Of a stretch of 36,825 nt of DNA, positions 5,475 to 12,535 are shown in pieces; position 1 is the first letter of the stretch; the number at the start of each line of letters is the position of its first letter. The DNA lies in the IMG/VR virus record IMGVR_UViG_3300004461_000463, positions 1 through 36,825 of that record, one strand, 5' to 3'. The stretch comes from a virus. Both the position numbers and the translations under genes were made by a program. Under the pieces are notes generated by a model that saw only the letters and a list, made by a program, of their open reading frames with translations, did no database searches and had not been told where the DNA came from.

Positions 5475-5841
5475 CTACAACGGCCAGGCCGGAGTATTCT
5501 TTACAACTAAGCAAGAAGAGATTTTACTAAAGACATTAGTAGAGTTTGATGCTTGTAAAAAGAGTGAATTCCTCTTAACCCAAAATGTTAAATCCTATGA
5601 AATAAGATTAACTGATAAAGACTTAGTAATCAAAGCATTAAATGAGTCATATGTTAAATGTCAGGATTCAAATAAAATAAACCTTGAAAAAATTGGGACC
5701 TTACAGCTAGATGTAGACAACTTAAACTCTGAGCTTACTACAACCCACAAGAATCTAACTACATATAAGATTGCAACAGGAGCATTTGTACTCACAACTA
5801 CTCTATTCCTTACTACTACTGTAATTGCAATTCTAAAATAA
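5395..5841 (+). CDS. Secreted, C-terminally anchored coiled-coil protein; possible spanin partner (148 residues)
   Basis: ATG at 5395 lies inside the 3' end of the previous gene in another frame, an 80-base overlap. The product begins with a signal peptide (MKSLVVFLVLITLNVISYGQ) without a lipobox Cys, has a helical middle (EKIGTLQLDVDNLNSELTTT), and ends in a membrane segment (TGAFVLTTTLFLTTTVIAIL) with a single final Lys. Classical o-spanins are lipoproteins and u-spanins have a lipobox plus a C-terminal anchor. This has the anchor but a signal-peptidase-I-like leader, so it is an atypical spanin candidate or another envelope protein. It is the last gene of the lysis cassette. Confidence 0.7.
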   Translation: MKSLVVFLVLITLNVISYGQLTPQRINYNGQAGVFFTTKQEEILLKTLVEFDACKKSEFLLTQNVKSYEIRLTDKDLVIKALNESYVKCQDSNKINLEKIGTLQLDVDNLNSELTTTHKNLTTYKIATGAFVLTTTLFLTTTVIAILK

Positions 5842-5845
5842 AAGA

Positions 5846-5887
5846 TTTGCTTATATAAGATTCCTTGTTATATTTGCATCAAGCAAA
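5846..5887 (+). promoter_or_regulatory. Full Bacteroidota promoter (TTTG-N19-TATATTTG) with dyad, before the GroES-like gene
   Basis: TTTG at 5846-5849 and TATATTTG at 5869-5876 are separated by 19 bases, fitting the Bacteroidota -33/-7 arrangement. A dyad TTTGC-ATCAA-GCAAA spans 5873-5887, over the expected start point, and the 13-mer at 5868-5880 is identical to one at 1843-1855. It gives the GroES-like gene a leader of about 15-20 bases. Confidence 0.85.
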
Positions 5888-5898
5888 CTAAATAACAA

Positions 5899-6174
5899 AT
5901 GGAAAATTTAAATTTTGAACCAACCCGTGACTGGTTGGTAGTCCCAAAACCGGACAAAAAAGTAACAGATGCAGGTATCATCTTATCAGATCGATCAGCA
6001 TCAGCACTTCGTTCTAACGTACTTCCAGTACTAGCTGCAGGCCCAGATTGCAAATGCAAAGTTGGGGATGTAGTTTACATTCACCCATCTAGTGATGGAG
6101 TAATCGTTGAGTTAAATGACTCAGAGTACGTTATGATTAATGAATCAATGGCAGTTCTTGGGATAGTAAAATGA
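5899..6174 (+). CDS. GroES-like co-chaperonin (91 residues)
   Basis: The length and pattern are those of Cpn10/GroES: FEPTRDWLVVPKPDKKVTDA matches the first strand and the start of the mobile loop, GIILSDRSAS the loop end and following strand, then VLPVLAAGPD, VGDVVYI (the conserved GD-V turn, residues 56-60) and a final YVMINESMAVLGIV strand. Phage GroES homologues such as T4 gp31 cap the host GroEL and help fold the major capsid protein. The same role is likely here because the gene stands just before the packaging and capsid genes. It has its own strong promoter and its stop overlaps the next start (ATGA). Confidence 0.85.
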   Translation: MENLNFEPTRDWLVVPKPDKKVTDAGIILSDRSASALRSNVLPVLAAGPDCKCKVGDVVYIHPSSDGVIVELNDSEYVMINESMAVLGIVK

Positions 6175-6437
6175 CAGGAACAGTTACAATGACCATAGAA
6201 GACTATGAGACATTGAAACTAGAAGCTCAGTCTGCAAGATTAGAAAGAACAGGATTACTAAAAGCTGCAAAAGAGCTTGAAGTATTCCTGACTTTCTTGA
6301 TCACAAGAGAAAACATTGATGAGCATCTAACTGAATTCAACTCATACTCCACAACATGCAAAGTTCGTATTGTCGATGGTCGAGCTAAAATAGAGCTTTT
6401 AGATAACGGTAAAATTATTGAAGATGAGGAAGATTAA
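6171..6437 (+). CDS. Unknown 88-residue helical, acidic protein
   Basis: Starts at the ATGA overlap with the GroES-like gene. The N-terminal half is helical and possibly coiled (IEDYETLKLEAQSARLERTG, then LLKAAKELEVFLTFL). The C-terminal part forms a likely beta-hairpin (CKVRIVDGRAKIELLDNG) and an acidic end (KIIEDEED). Its last codons overlap the start of the next gene in another frame. No family is recognised. The tight overlaps on both sides support it as a real member of the unit running from 5899 to the terminase. Confidence 0.7.
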   Translation: MTGTVTMTIEDYETLKLEAQSARLERTGLLKAAKELEVFLTFLITRENIDEHLTEFNSYSTTCKVRIVDGRAKIELLDNGKIIEDEED

Positions 6438-6735
6438 CATCAAAACAAATAATACCCTTAAATTCCTTCAAGTATTTAACGGTATCCTAGAATTAACAGA
6501 CACAGAGTTAAGAGTTCTAGCTAACTTAATTGACTTAAGTGAAACTGTAAACCTATGCTCCCCTGTTAACAAAAGAAAAGTAGCAGAAATCATGGAGATC
6601 AAGGACCACAACACTTTAAACAATTACGTTAAAAGATTGAAAGATAAAAAAGCTATTGTACAAACAGCTAATGGTTATGCCTTGGCCCCACTTCTTAAAA
6701 AAGAAGCAGTACAAATCAACATTACCCCACAATGA
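6424..6735 (+). CDS. Small winged-helix-like DNA-binding protein (103 residues)
   Basis: The frame is open from a TTG at 6418, but ATG at 6424 (MRKINIKTNNTLKF) is the simpler start. The sequence resembles a winged helix: a helical opening (LELTDTELRVLANLIDLS), then a helix-turn-helix-like stretch (NKRKVAEIMEIKDHNTLNNY), a recognition-type helix (VKRLKDKKAIVQ) and a short wing (ANGYALAPLL). The pattern RKVAEIM ... NNYVKRLKDK is what one sees in small phage transcription or packaging factors. It could be a regulator or a terminase-like DNA-recognition protein two genes upstream of the packaging genes. I am sure it is a gene and moderately sure of the fold. Confidence 0.65.
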   Translation: MRKINIKTNNTLKFLQVFNGILELTDTELRVLANLIDLSETVNLCSPVNKRKVAEIMEIKDHNTLNNYVKRLKDKKAIVQTANGYALAPLLKKEAVQINITPQ

Positions 6736-6857
6736 TTACAATAAATTCAAATAAAGTAATCACATACTTTTATATGGATGCAATGTGCTTATCAGTTGTG
6801 CAAGATGGGAAAGGAAACGTATTATTATTACAATTAACAGAAGTTCCAAATGAGTAA
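6732..6857 (+). CDS. Unknown 41-residue protein
   Basis: ATG at 6732 overlaps the preceding stop (ATGA), and its TAA at 6855-6857 overlaps the start of the next gene, so it is tightly embedded in the operon. The product (MITINSNKVITYFYMDAMCL and QDGKGNVLLLQLTEVPNE) looks like a small beta-hairpin domain. Function is unknown. The case for it being real is the double stop-start overlap and the lack of any other explanation for the 114-base gap. Confidence 0.55.
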   Translation: MITINSNKVITYFYMDAMCLSVVQDGKGNVLLLQLTEVPNE

Positions 6858-7179
6858 ATTACCATCAAAGCTTAAAATGCTTGGAAACTTTGCAGCAGCA
6901 GTAGCAAAGCATGTTGCTTCAGGATTAAAACCTGTAACTGAAGAACAATTTTTAGAAAGAATGGATGCATGTAATGCATGTCCAAACTTAATAACAGATG
7001 ATAAAGGTGACGGAAGATGCAGCTTGTGTGGGTGCTGGGTAGAATCTAAAGGTTCATGGCAATCTCAAAACTGTCCAGACAAACCATCAAGATGGCCAAG
7101 AATTAAAGTTGGGGAGAACGGAAAACCTTTAAAATTGAAAGATGAAAGAAAAGACGATAATCCAGAAGCTGGCAACTAA
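6850..7179 (+). CDS. Zinc-ribbon protein (109 residues)
   Basis: Six cysteines define the core: Cys41 and Cys44 (CNAC), then Cys57, Cys60 and Cys62 (CSLCGC), then Cys75 (NCP). CxxC-x12-CxxCxC followed by K/S-rich residues and NCP...RWP is a zinc-ribbon arrangement I know from small proteins in many tailed phages, including marine myophages and podophages. The N-terminal 35 residues are basic and helical, and the C-terminus is charged. Zinc ribbons of this size usually bind DNA, RNA or RNA polymerase; which partner is used here is unknown. The gene overlaps its downstream neighbour by 38 bases. Confidence 0.75.
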   Translation: MSKLPSKLKMLGNFAAAVAKHVASGLKPVTEEQFLERMDACNACPNLITDDKGDGRCSLCGCWVESKGSWQSQNCPDKPSRWPRIKVGENGKPLKLKDERKDDNPEAGN

Positions 7180-7375
7180 ATACAATCTTCCTCTTACAAA
7201 AATAGAAGATATGGTGTACCACCAATTCAAGTATGCAGCTAAGATTATGAAGCTTGGTGATTTTGAAACAATTAGGCTACCATATTTTGGAAAATTTCAT
7301 GCAAAAAAGTCTAGGATTGCTCACATAAACGAACTAAAAAGAAGGAAGAATGAAAGACTTGCTAACGGTAAATAA
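7142..7375 (+). CDS. HU/IHF-like DNA-binding protein, short form (77 residues)
   Basis: The N-terminal half is a helical pair (KTIIQKLATKYNLPLTKIED, then MVYHQFKYAAKIM). Then comes FETIRLPYFGKFHAKKSR (residues 41-58), which matches the HU/IHF signature in which a strand leads into GFGxF and basic residues. The C-terminal tail is strongly basic (ELKRRKNERLANGK). The beta-arm of normal HU is shortened, so it may bind without intercalating. crAss-like phages are known to carry IHF-subunit-like genes. Next to the terminase it may help bend DNA for packaging, which is inference. It overlaps the genes on both sides. Confidence 0.65.
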   Translation: MKEKTIIQKLATKYNLPLTKIEDMVYHQFKYAAKIMKLGDFETIRLPYFGKFHAKKSRIAHINELKRRKNERLANGK

Positions 7376-7847
7376 TAATGTAGTCATACCATCAGTGTAT
7401 GCTATGACTATTCCAGAGTTTGAGAAACTTACTATCAAAGAATTAAGTTTTGTATTCTTTTATGCTGACCACAGATCAAACTATGCAGCATATGACGATG
7501 AAGAACGTCAAGCAAAGTTAGTGGAAGACTTAAAAGTAGTAATTACCCCAAAATTAGCAGGGGCTGTAAAGAAATATCAAGAGCTAGGAGAAACCCATGG
7601 GATAAAACTGTTACGAGCAGGCAGGTCTTCAGTAAACAAGCTTGAGAAATACTTCAAAGACATAGACTTAACTGCTATGGATGACAATGGTAAGTTGCTA
7701 TATCAAGCAAAAGACTTACTATCAAACCTATCTAAAATTGGAGAAGTGATTGAAGGGCTAGACAGGCTAGAAGAACTAGTTCAAAAACAACAAGCTAAAG
7801 ATAACCCTAACAGAGCAGGTGTAAAAACTAACAAATACAGTGAGTAA
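7350..7847 (+). CDS. Unknown 165-residue protein upstream of TerL; small-terminase candidate by position
   Basis: ATG at 7350 overlaps the HU-like gene, and the last codons overlap the GTG start of the large terminase. The product is mostly helical: FEKLTIKELSFVFFYADHRS, YDDEERQAKLVEDLKVV, a basic patch (GIKLLRAGRSSVNKLEKYF) and a C-terminal coiled-coil-like run (GEVIEGLDRLEELVQKQQAK). A gene of this size translationally coupled to TerL is where a small terminase subunit normally sits, and an oligomerising helical domain would fit. No helix-turn-helix is obvious and the family is not one I can name with certainty. Confidence 0.75.
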   Translation: MKDLLTVNNNVVIPSVYAMTIPEFEKLTIKELSFVFFYADHRSNYAAYDDEERQAKLVEDLKVVITPKLAGAVKKYQELGETHGIKLLRAGRSSVNKLEKYFKDIDLTAMDDNGKLLYQAKDLLSNLSKIGEVIEGLDRLEELVQKQQAKDNPNRAGVKTNKYSE

Positions 7848-9813
7848 ACTTAAAGACACACATTTATTTGCTGCAGCTGCAAGTCATTATATTGAGTATG
7901 GCTACTACACTGCTGCACTTCCTGGTACAAAACAATACTACGAGTACTGGGACCAAGAACAGCATAGATGCATGCAAGGACTTGAAATTAACGGGATAAA
8001 AATATCTGGGTTTCATTATTTTTACTTAAATTATTGTCCAATAGATAGGATTATAGATGAAGAACAACCTGATGGTGAAATCATGTCACGTCGTGACCGA
8101 AGCTTTCCAGCATTTTACGATGGTGACTACGAGTACTTTAACTCAATTGACAAAGCCCGTAAAGAAAACAAACATCTCGTTGTACTTAAGGCCCGTCGAA
8201 AGGGATTCTCCTACAAAGCTGCAGCTATGCTTTGCCGTAACTATTTCCATATTCGTAATTCTAAGAATTTTGTATTTGCTTCTGATAAGCAATACTTAAT
8301 TGGGGATGGAATGCTTTCAAAAGCTTGGGACATTGTATCATTTGTAGATGACAACACAGCTTGGAGCCAACCTAGGCTTATCGACCGAGAAATGCACAAG
8401 CAATCTGGGTACAAAAAGAATGTAAATGGAGCCGACGTTACCTTAGGCTTTAAATCACAAATAATTGGAGTATCCTTAAAGGATGACCCAGATAAAATCC
8501 GTGGTAAAGCAGGTGAACTAATCTTTTTTGAAGAGGCAGGATCTTTTGCAGGCTTATTAAAAGCTTGGGAGGTAGCAATGCCTACAATGAGACAAGGTTC
8601 TAAAACACTCGGAACAATGGTTGCTTTTGGAACAGGTGGAGAAGAGGGACCAGGCTTTGAAGGTATGGAAGAATTGTTCTATCACCCCGAAGCTTATGAC
8701 TGTTTACCGTTTGAGAACGATTGGGATGCTGGTGCCATGGGAACACACTGTGGTTATTTCGTTCCTATCTACAAAAACTTAGATGGGTTCATTGACAAAG
8801 ACGGAAACAGCTTAATTGACGAAGCAATAGAGTACGAAGAAAGTCAAAGAGAAAAGAAAAAGAAAGGTAACGACCCAAAGGCATTTGACCAGTACATAGC
8901 AGAGATGCCGTTTACTCCACAAGAGGCTACACTTCAAGTTACAGCAAATACATTTGACGTATCATCTTTAAAAGAACAGTACAACAGAGTAATTGCTAAC
9001 GATCTTCAAAAGATTGGGGTAGCAGGTGAAATGTACTACGATAGTAAAGGTAAAGTTAGTTTTAGGCCTGACTTTAATCTTAAACCCATTGTTAAGTTCC
9101 CACATAGAAAGGATGATAACTTAACCGGGGCCATTGTTGTATACGAGCCTCCATATAAAACAGAGATTGAAGATATCATCCCAAAAAATTTATACATAGT
9201 ATGCCATGACCCGTATGCCCAAGGAAAATCTGCATCAGCTACATCTCTTGGTGCAGCATATGTTATTAAAGTCCCGAACAACATTTCTAAGCCTGATGAT
9301 ATCATTGTGGCTTCGTATGTCGGAAGGCCTCAGACCCAAGATGACTACAATAGAAATCTATTTATGCTGGCTGAATACTACAATGCAAAGATCGGGTTTG
9401 AGAATGACCGAGGTGAGGTTATTGCCTATGCCAAACGATTTAGAAAAATGCATGTACTTCAAGAGGAGTTCGAAATGCTGGATAAAAAAGATCTTAGAAG
9501 TAAAACAGTAAAACGACAATACGGTATGCACATGACCGAACAGAGAAAAGCCCAAGGGGAATTGTATATCAGAGACTGGTTAGTTAGTGGGAGAGGGGCC
9601 AACGAGGATGGTGACATAACTCTCAATATGCACAAGATTTATGACCCAGCTTTACTTTTGGAATTAATCAAATTTAACAGAAATGGTAACTTTGACCGAG
9701 CTATGGCATTCATGATTGGAATGTATCACACACGAGAGTTATACAATAAGGAACTTAAGTTTGATGACCATGACAACTCCAAGAATGATTGGTTTGAGAA
9801 AAATTACAGTTAA
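7840..9813 (+). CDS. terL: Terminase large subunit (657 residues, GTG start)
   Basis: The packaging motor ATPase/nuclease. The ATPase half shows a Walker A-like LKARRKGFSYK (near residues 116-126) and a Walker B GELIFFEEAG (residues 225-234). The nuclease half shows the first metal-binding Asp in YIVCHDPYAQGKS (Asp457), the second acidic site in GFENDRGEV (Glu521/Asp523) and a third in FDRAMAFMIG (near residue 618). The length is normal for the crAss-like branch. The start is a GTG that overlaps the upstream stop, with no in-frame ATG near it. It docks on the portal encoded by the next gene. Confidence 0.95.
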   Translation: MSKLKDTHLFAAAASHYIEYGYYTAALPGTKQYYEYWDQEQHRCMQGLEINGIKISGFHYFYLNYCPIDRIIDEEQPDGEIMSRRDRSFPAFYDGDYEYFNSIDKARKENKHLVVLKARRKGFSYKAAAMLCRNYFHIRNSKNFVFASDKQYLIGDGMLSKAWDIVSFVDDNTAWSQPRLIDREMHKQSGYKKNVNGADVTLGFKSQIIGVSLKDDPDKIRGKAGELIFFEEAGSFAGLLKAWEVAMPTMRQGSKTLGTMVAFGTGGEEGPGFEGMEELFYHPEAYDCLPFENDWDAGAMGTHCGYFVPIYKNLDGFIDKDGNSLIDEAIEYEESQREKKKKGNDPKAFDQYIAEMPFTPQEATLQVTANTFDVSSLKEQYNRVIANDLQKIGVAGEMYYDSKGKVSFRPDFNLKPIVKFPHRKDDNLTGAIVVYEPPYKTEIEDIIPKNLYIVCHDPYAQGKSASATSLGAAYVIKVPNNISKPDDIIVASYVGRPQTQDDYNRNLFMLAEYYNAKIGFENDRGEVIAYAKRFRKMHVLQEEFEMLDKKDLRSKTVKRQYGMHMTEQRKAQGELYIRDWLVSGRGANEDGDITLNMHKIYDPALLLELIKFNRNGNFDRAMAFMIGMYHTRELYNKELKFDDHDNSKNDWFEKNYS

Positions 9814-9852
9814 TACCAAGTGAGATATAATAAATAATCGGTGAAAAATCAT

Positions 9853-9889
9853 TATCTTTATAGCCGTAAGTAAAACGACACTAATTTTG
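9853..9889 (+). promoter_or_regulatory. Promoter region of the portal gene: TATCTTTA and TAATTTTG, the latter 5 nt before ATG
   Basis: TAATTTTG at 9882-9889 fits TAnnTTTG and is exactly five bases (TATTA) before the portal ATG. TATCTTTA at 9853-9860 lies upstream and is part of an 11-mer TATCTTTATAG also found just after the capsid-gene terminator (17949-17959). It may serve as a -33-like element or as a second, weaker -7 box. The 81-base gap between terminase and portal holds no gene. Confidence 0.6.
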
Positions 9890-9894
9890 TATTA

Positions 9895-12108
9895 ATGTAC
9901 GGACAAGCCCATATCCCAAAACAACGAATCCCATTATCTCAAAAAGATGAGAAGTGGCAGAAGAACTGTGTAGATGCATTTATCAATCTTTCTAAGTTTG
10001 GTATTAGTGAACGTCGTACATATCTTAAGTCTCTTTACGATTATTACAATGGTGTAATTGACGAAGAGGATTACAACTACGTATTGAAACCTTATGGAAA
10101 GACTAGAAAAAACTTTCCATCTAAGATGAGGAACTATCCTATCATTAAGCCTATCATTGACTTGTTGCTTGGGGAAAAATCTAAACGAGCTTTTGAATTT
10201 ACTGTTACAGTTCAGAATTCTGATTCAATCAGCATTAAAGAAGAAAAACTTAGAAATCTTTTACTTACAAATGTTAAATCAAAATTCTTAAGTGAATTAG
10301 CTAAGCAAGGGCAACTACCTCAGGGAATGGAAGCTGAAGAGCCGCCACTCCCAAAGCAAATTCAAGAAGAATTCAATAGAAGTTATACAGATAGTAGAGC
10401 AATTAAAGGGCAAGCAGCTCTTAATTACATAATGTATTTTACAGAATTTTACGATAAACTTCAAAAACAATTTTTCCATTTTTTAGTAACTGGAGAATGT
10501 TATTCACACAAAGGAGTACGTCGTAATGAACCCTTCTACGAAGTTATTAATCCATTAGACATTGACTTTGATAAAGATCCAGACATCGACTTTGTAGAAG
10601 ATGGAGACTGGGCTATACTTAGAAAGTATGCACATGCCTCTACAATCATAGACAACCTTGGAGACTATTTAACTGATGATCAAATTCTTCAGTTAGAGAC
10701 TCCTACACATACAGCAGCACAAGCATATTTGCTTTATCGTGCAGAAGCAGCTGGGGCAGATGATAATATTTATCGTAACCGTCTCGTAGAAGTTGTAACA
10801 GTATATTGGAAATCAAGAAAAAGAATTGGATTTGTTACATACATGGATCCAAATACAGGAACTGAAGAGACATTTGAAGTAGAAGAAACTTACAAACTCC
10901 CAAAAGAATTAAAAGAAATTGGGGCTAAGATGGAATGGGAATGGGTTAATGAAGTTTGGGAGGGCACACGTATTGATGGACTTTATTACATCAAAATGAG
11001 ACCGTATCAAAACCAAAGAAACAGTTTAGATAATCCATCGATTTGTAAACTTCCAATTAATGGAAGAAAATACTCAGACATCAACTCACAAAACGTGTCG
11101 TTGATTAGCCTTGGTATCCCATATCAGCTTAATTACAATATCTATAAATACCGTCTTGAATTAGCAATTGCTAGAAGTAAAGATATCATAGCTCAGTTTG
11201 ATATTAACATGATCCCTAAGAACTGGGACATGGATAAGTTTATGCACTATGTAGAGGGTACAGGTATTGCTTGGGTTGACTACAACAAAGAAGGGATTCA
11301 ATTGTCCCCTCAACACCAGTCAGTATTAGATATGTCAATTAAGACCATATCACAATATTTAACTCTCCTTGAATCTATCATGTTAGAATGGGAAAAACTT
11401 TCCGGGGTAACTAGACAGAGACAAGGGCAAATGGGAACATATGAGGGAAAGGCCACATCACAGCAATCCATTGTTCAATCTTCTCACATTACTGAAGACA
11501 TCTTCCGTAAGTTTTCTAACTTTGAGCAGAGAGAATTACAGGGTCTACTTGACTATTCGAAAGAAGCTTGGCTTAACGGTAAAAAAAGCACGTACGTAAT
11601 GCCTGATGGTACTATTGATGAATTAGATATAGATTCAATGACTCACATGGAAAGTGAGTACGGAATTTTTGTATCAGATGCAGGTAAAGATCTTGATAAA
11701 AAACAAAAAATCGAAGGGTTGGCTCAAGCAGCTGTTCAAAACGGTCTCCCACTTTCTGCAGCAATTGCTATTTACGAATCAGATAGTTTAAGTCAAATTA
11801 AAGATAAAATTATTCAAGCTGAAAAAGCTCAAGAGGAACTTAAACAAGCACAAGATCAAGCACTGCAGCAACAAGAACAAGCTAAAGTTCAAATGCAGCA
11901 GCAAATTGCACAACAAGCTTCTCTTGACAAAGAAAAAGACCGTCAACTTCAAATTGAAGTGGCATTAATTGGAGCAGAAGCTGCCGATAAATCATCCAGT
12001 GCATCGTTAGAAAAAATGATGCAAGATTTTCAAATTAAACAACAAGAAATAGCTTTAAAAGAAAGGGACTTAGATATTAAAGCTGGTTCACAAATTACAA
12101 AAGAATGA
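9895..12108 (+). CDS. Portal protein, crAss-like (737 residues)
   Basis: The N-terminal part carries the pattern I associate with crAss-like portals: YDYYNGVIDEEDYNYVLKPY, then NYPIIKPIIDLLLGEKSKR. The middle holds the clip/wing region (EVINPLDIDFDKDPD) and the stem/crown region around GVTRQRQGQMGTYEGKATSQ. The last 100 residues are a Gln-rich coiled coil (QALQQQEQAKVQMQQQIAQQ) typical of the barrel/crown extension. It forms the dodecameric ring at the packaging vertex, bound by terminase during filling and later by the connector rings encoded downstream. It has its own promoter box, and its stop overlaps the next start (ATGA). Confidence 0.92.
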   Translation: MYGQAHIPKQRIPLSQKDEKWQKNCVDAFINLSKFGISERRTYLKSLYDYYNGVIDEEDYNYVLKPYGKTRKNFPSKMRNYPIIKPIIDLLLGEKSKRAFEFTVTVQNSDSISIKEEKLRNLLLTNVKSKFLSELAKQGQLPQGMEAEEPPLPKQIQEEFNRSYTDSRAIKGQAALNYIMYFTEFYDKLQKQFFHFLVTGECYSHKGVRRNEPFYEVINPLDIDFDKDPDIDFVEDGDWAILRKYAHASTIIDNLGDYLTDDQILQLETPTHTAAQAYLLYRAEAAGADDNIYRNRLVEVVTVYWKSRKRIGFVTYMDPNTGTEETFEVEETYKLPKELKEIGAKMEWEWVNEVWEGTRIDGLYYIKMRPYQNQRNSLDNPSICKLPINGRKYSDINSQNVSLISLGIPYQLNYNIYKYRLELAIARSKDIIAQFDINMIPKNWDMDKFMHYVEGTGIAWVDYNKEGIQLSPQHQSVLDMSIKTISQYLTLLESIMLEWEKLSGVTRQRQGQMGTYEGKATSQQSIVQSSHITEDIFRKFSNFEQRELQGLLDYSKEAWLNGKKSTYVMPDGTIDELDIDSMTHMESEYGIFVSDAGKDLDKKQKIEGLAQAAVQNGLPLSAAIAIYESDSLSQIKDKIIQAEKAQEELKQAQDQALQQQEQAKVQMQQQIAQQASLDKEKDRQLQIEVALIGAEAADKSSSASLEKMMQDFQIKQQEIALKERDLDIKAGSQITKE

Positions 12109-12530
12109 AGTACATGGATAAAGTAAGTTCAGCTAAAAGTAAAGTAACCGTACCTGGACTAGTAGTAGAATTAATGGATGCAGCACTTAAATTCCACATT
12201 CTACATTTAACAATCACAGGGCCTGGTTCTTTTGCTGCTCATAAAGCACTTAACGAATTGTATGATGAACTTCCTGATTTAGCTGATACAGTTGCAGAAA
12301 GCTATCAAGGTGCAACTGGAGAGATCCCAAACTATCCTGCAGATATGCCATCAAATGTATGTGCTCCTGTAATGACTTCTGTTAAAGAAGCACTTAGCTA
12401 TATTGAAGAACTTCATAATAAAGTTTCTAAACTACAAGATACTGTAACTTACTCAGAAATTAACAATGAGTTAGACAACGTTAAAACGACTTTAAACTCG
12501 GCTAAGTATAAGCTTAAATTCTTGTCATAA
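12105..12530 (+). CDS. Dps/ferritin-like protein with complete ferroxidase ligands (141 residues)
   Basis: The segment from residue 30 to 68 (LHLTITGPGSFAAH, then ELYDELPDLADTVAES) reads like the first two helices of Dps. The spacing of the four ligands is exactly that of the Dps intersubunit iron site: His34, His46 (+12), Asp61 (+15) and Glu65 (+4), as in E. coli Dps His51, His63, Asp78 and Glu82. The C-terminal half forms further helices (ALSYIEELHNKVSKLQD). It resembles small ferritin-like phage families of unknown role. Placed between portal and virion peptidase genes, it may be a packaged or DNA-associated protein. Possible roles include protection of DNA from iron and peroxide or a purely structural one. 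The start is the ATG overlapping the portal stop. Confidence 0.65.
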   Translation: MKYMDKVSSAKSKVTVPGLVVELMDAALKFHILHLTITGPGSFAAHKALNELYDELPDLADTVAESYQGATGEIPNYPADMPSNVCAPVMTSVKEALSYIEELHNKVSKLQDTVTYSEINNELDNVKTTLNSAKYKLKFLS

Positions 12531-12535
12531 ATCTT

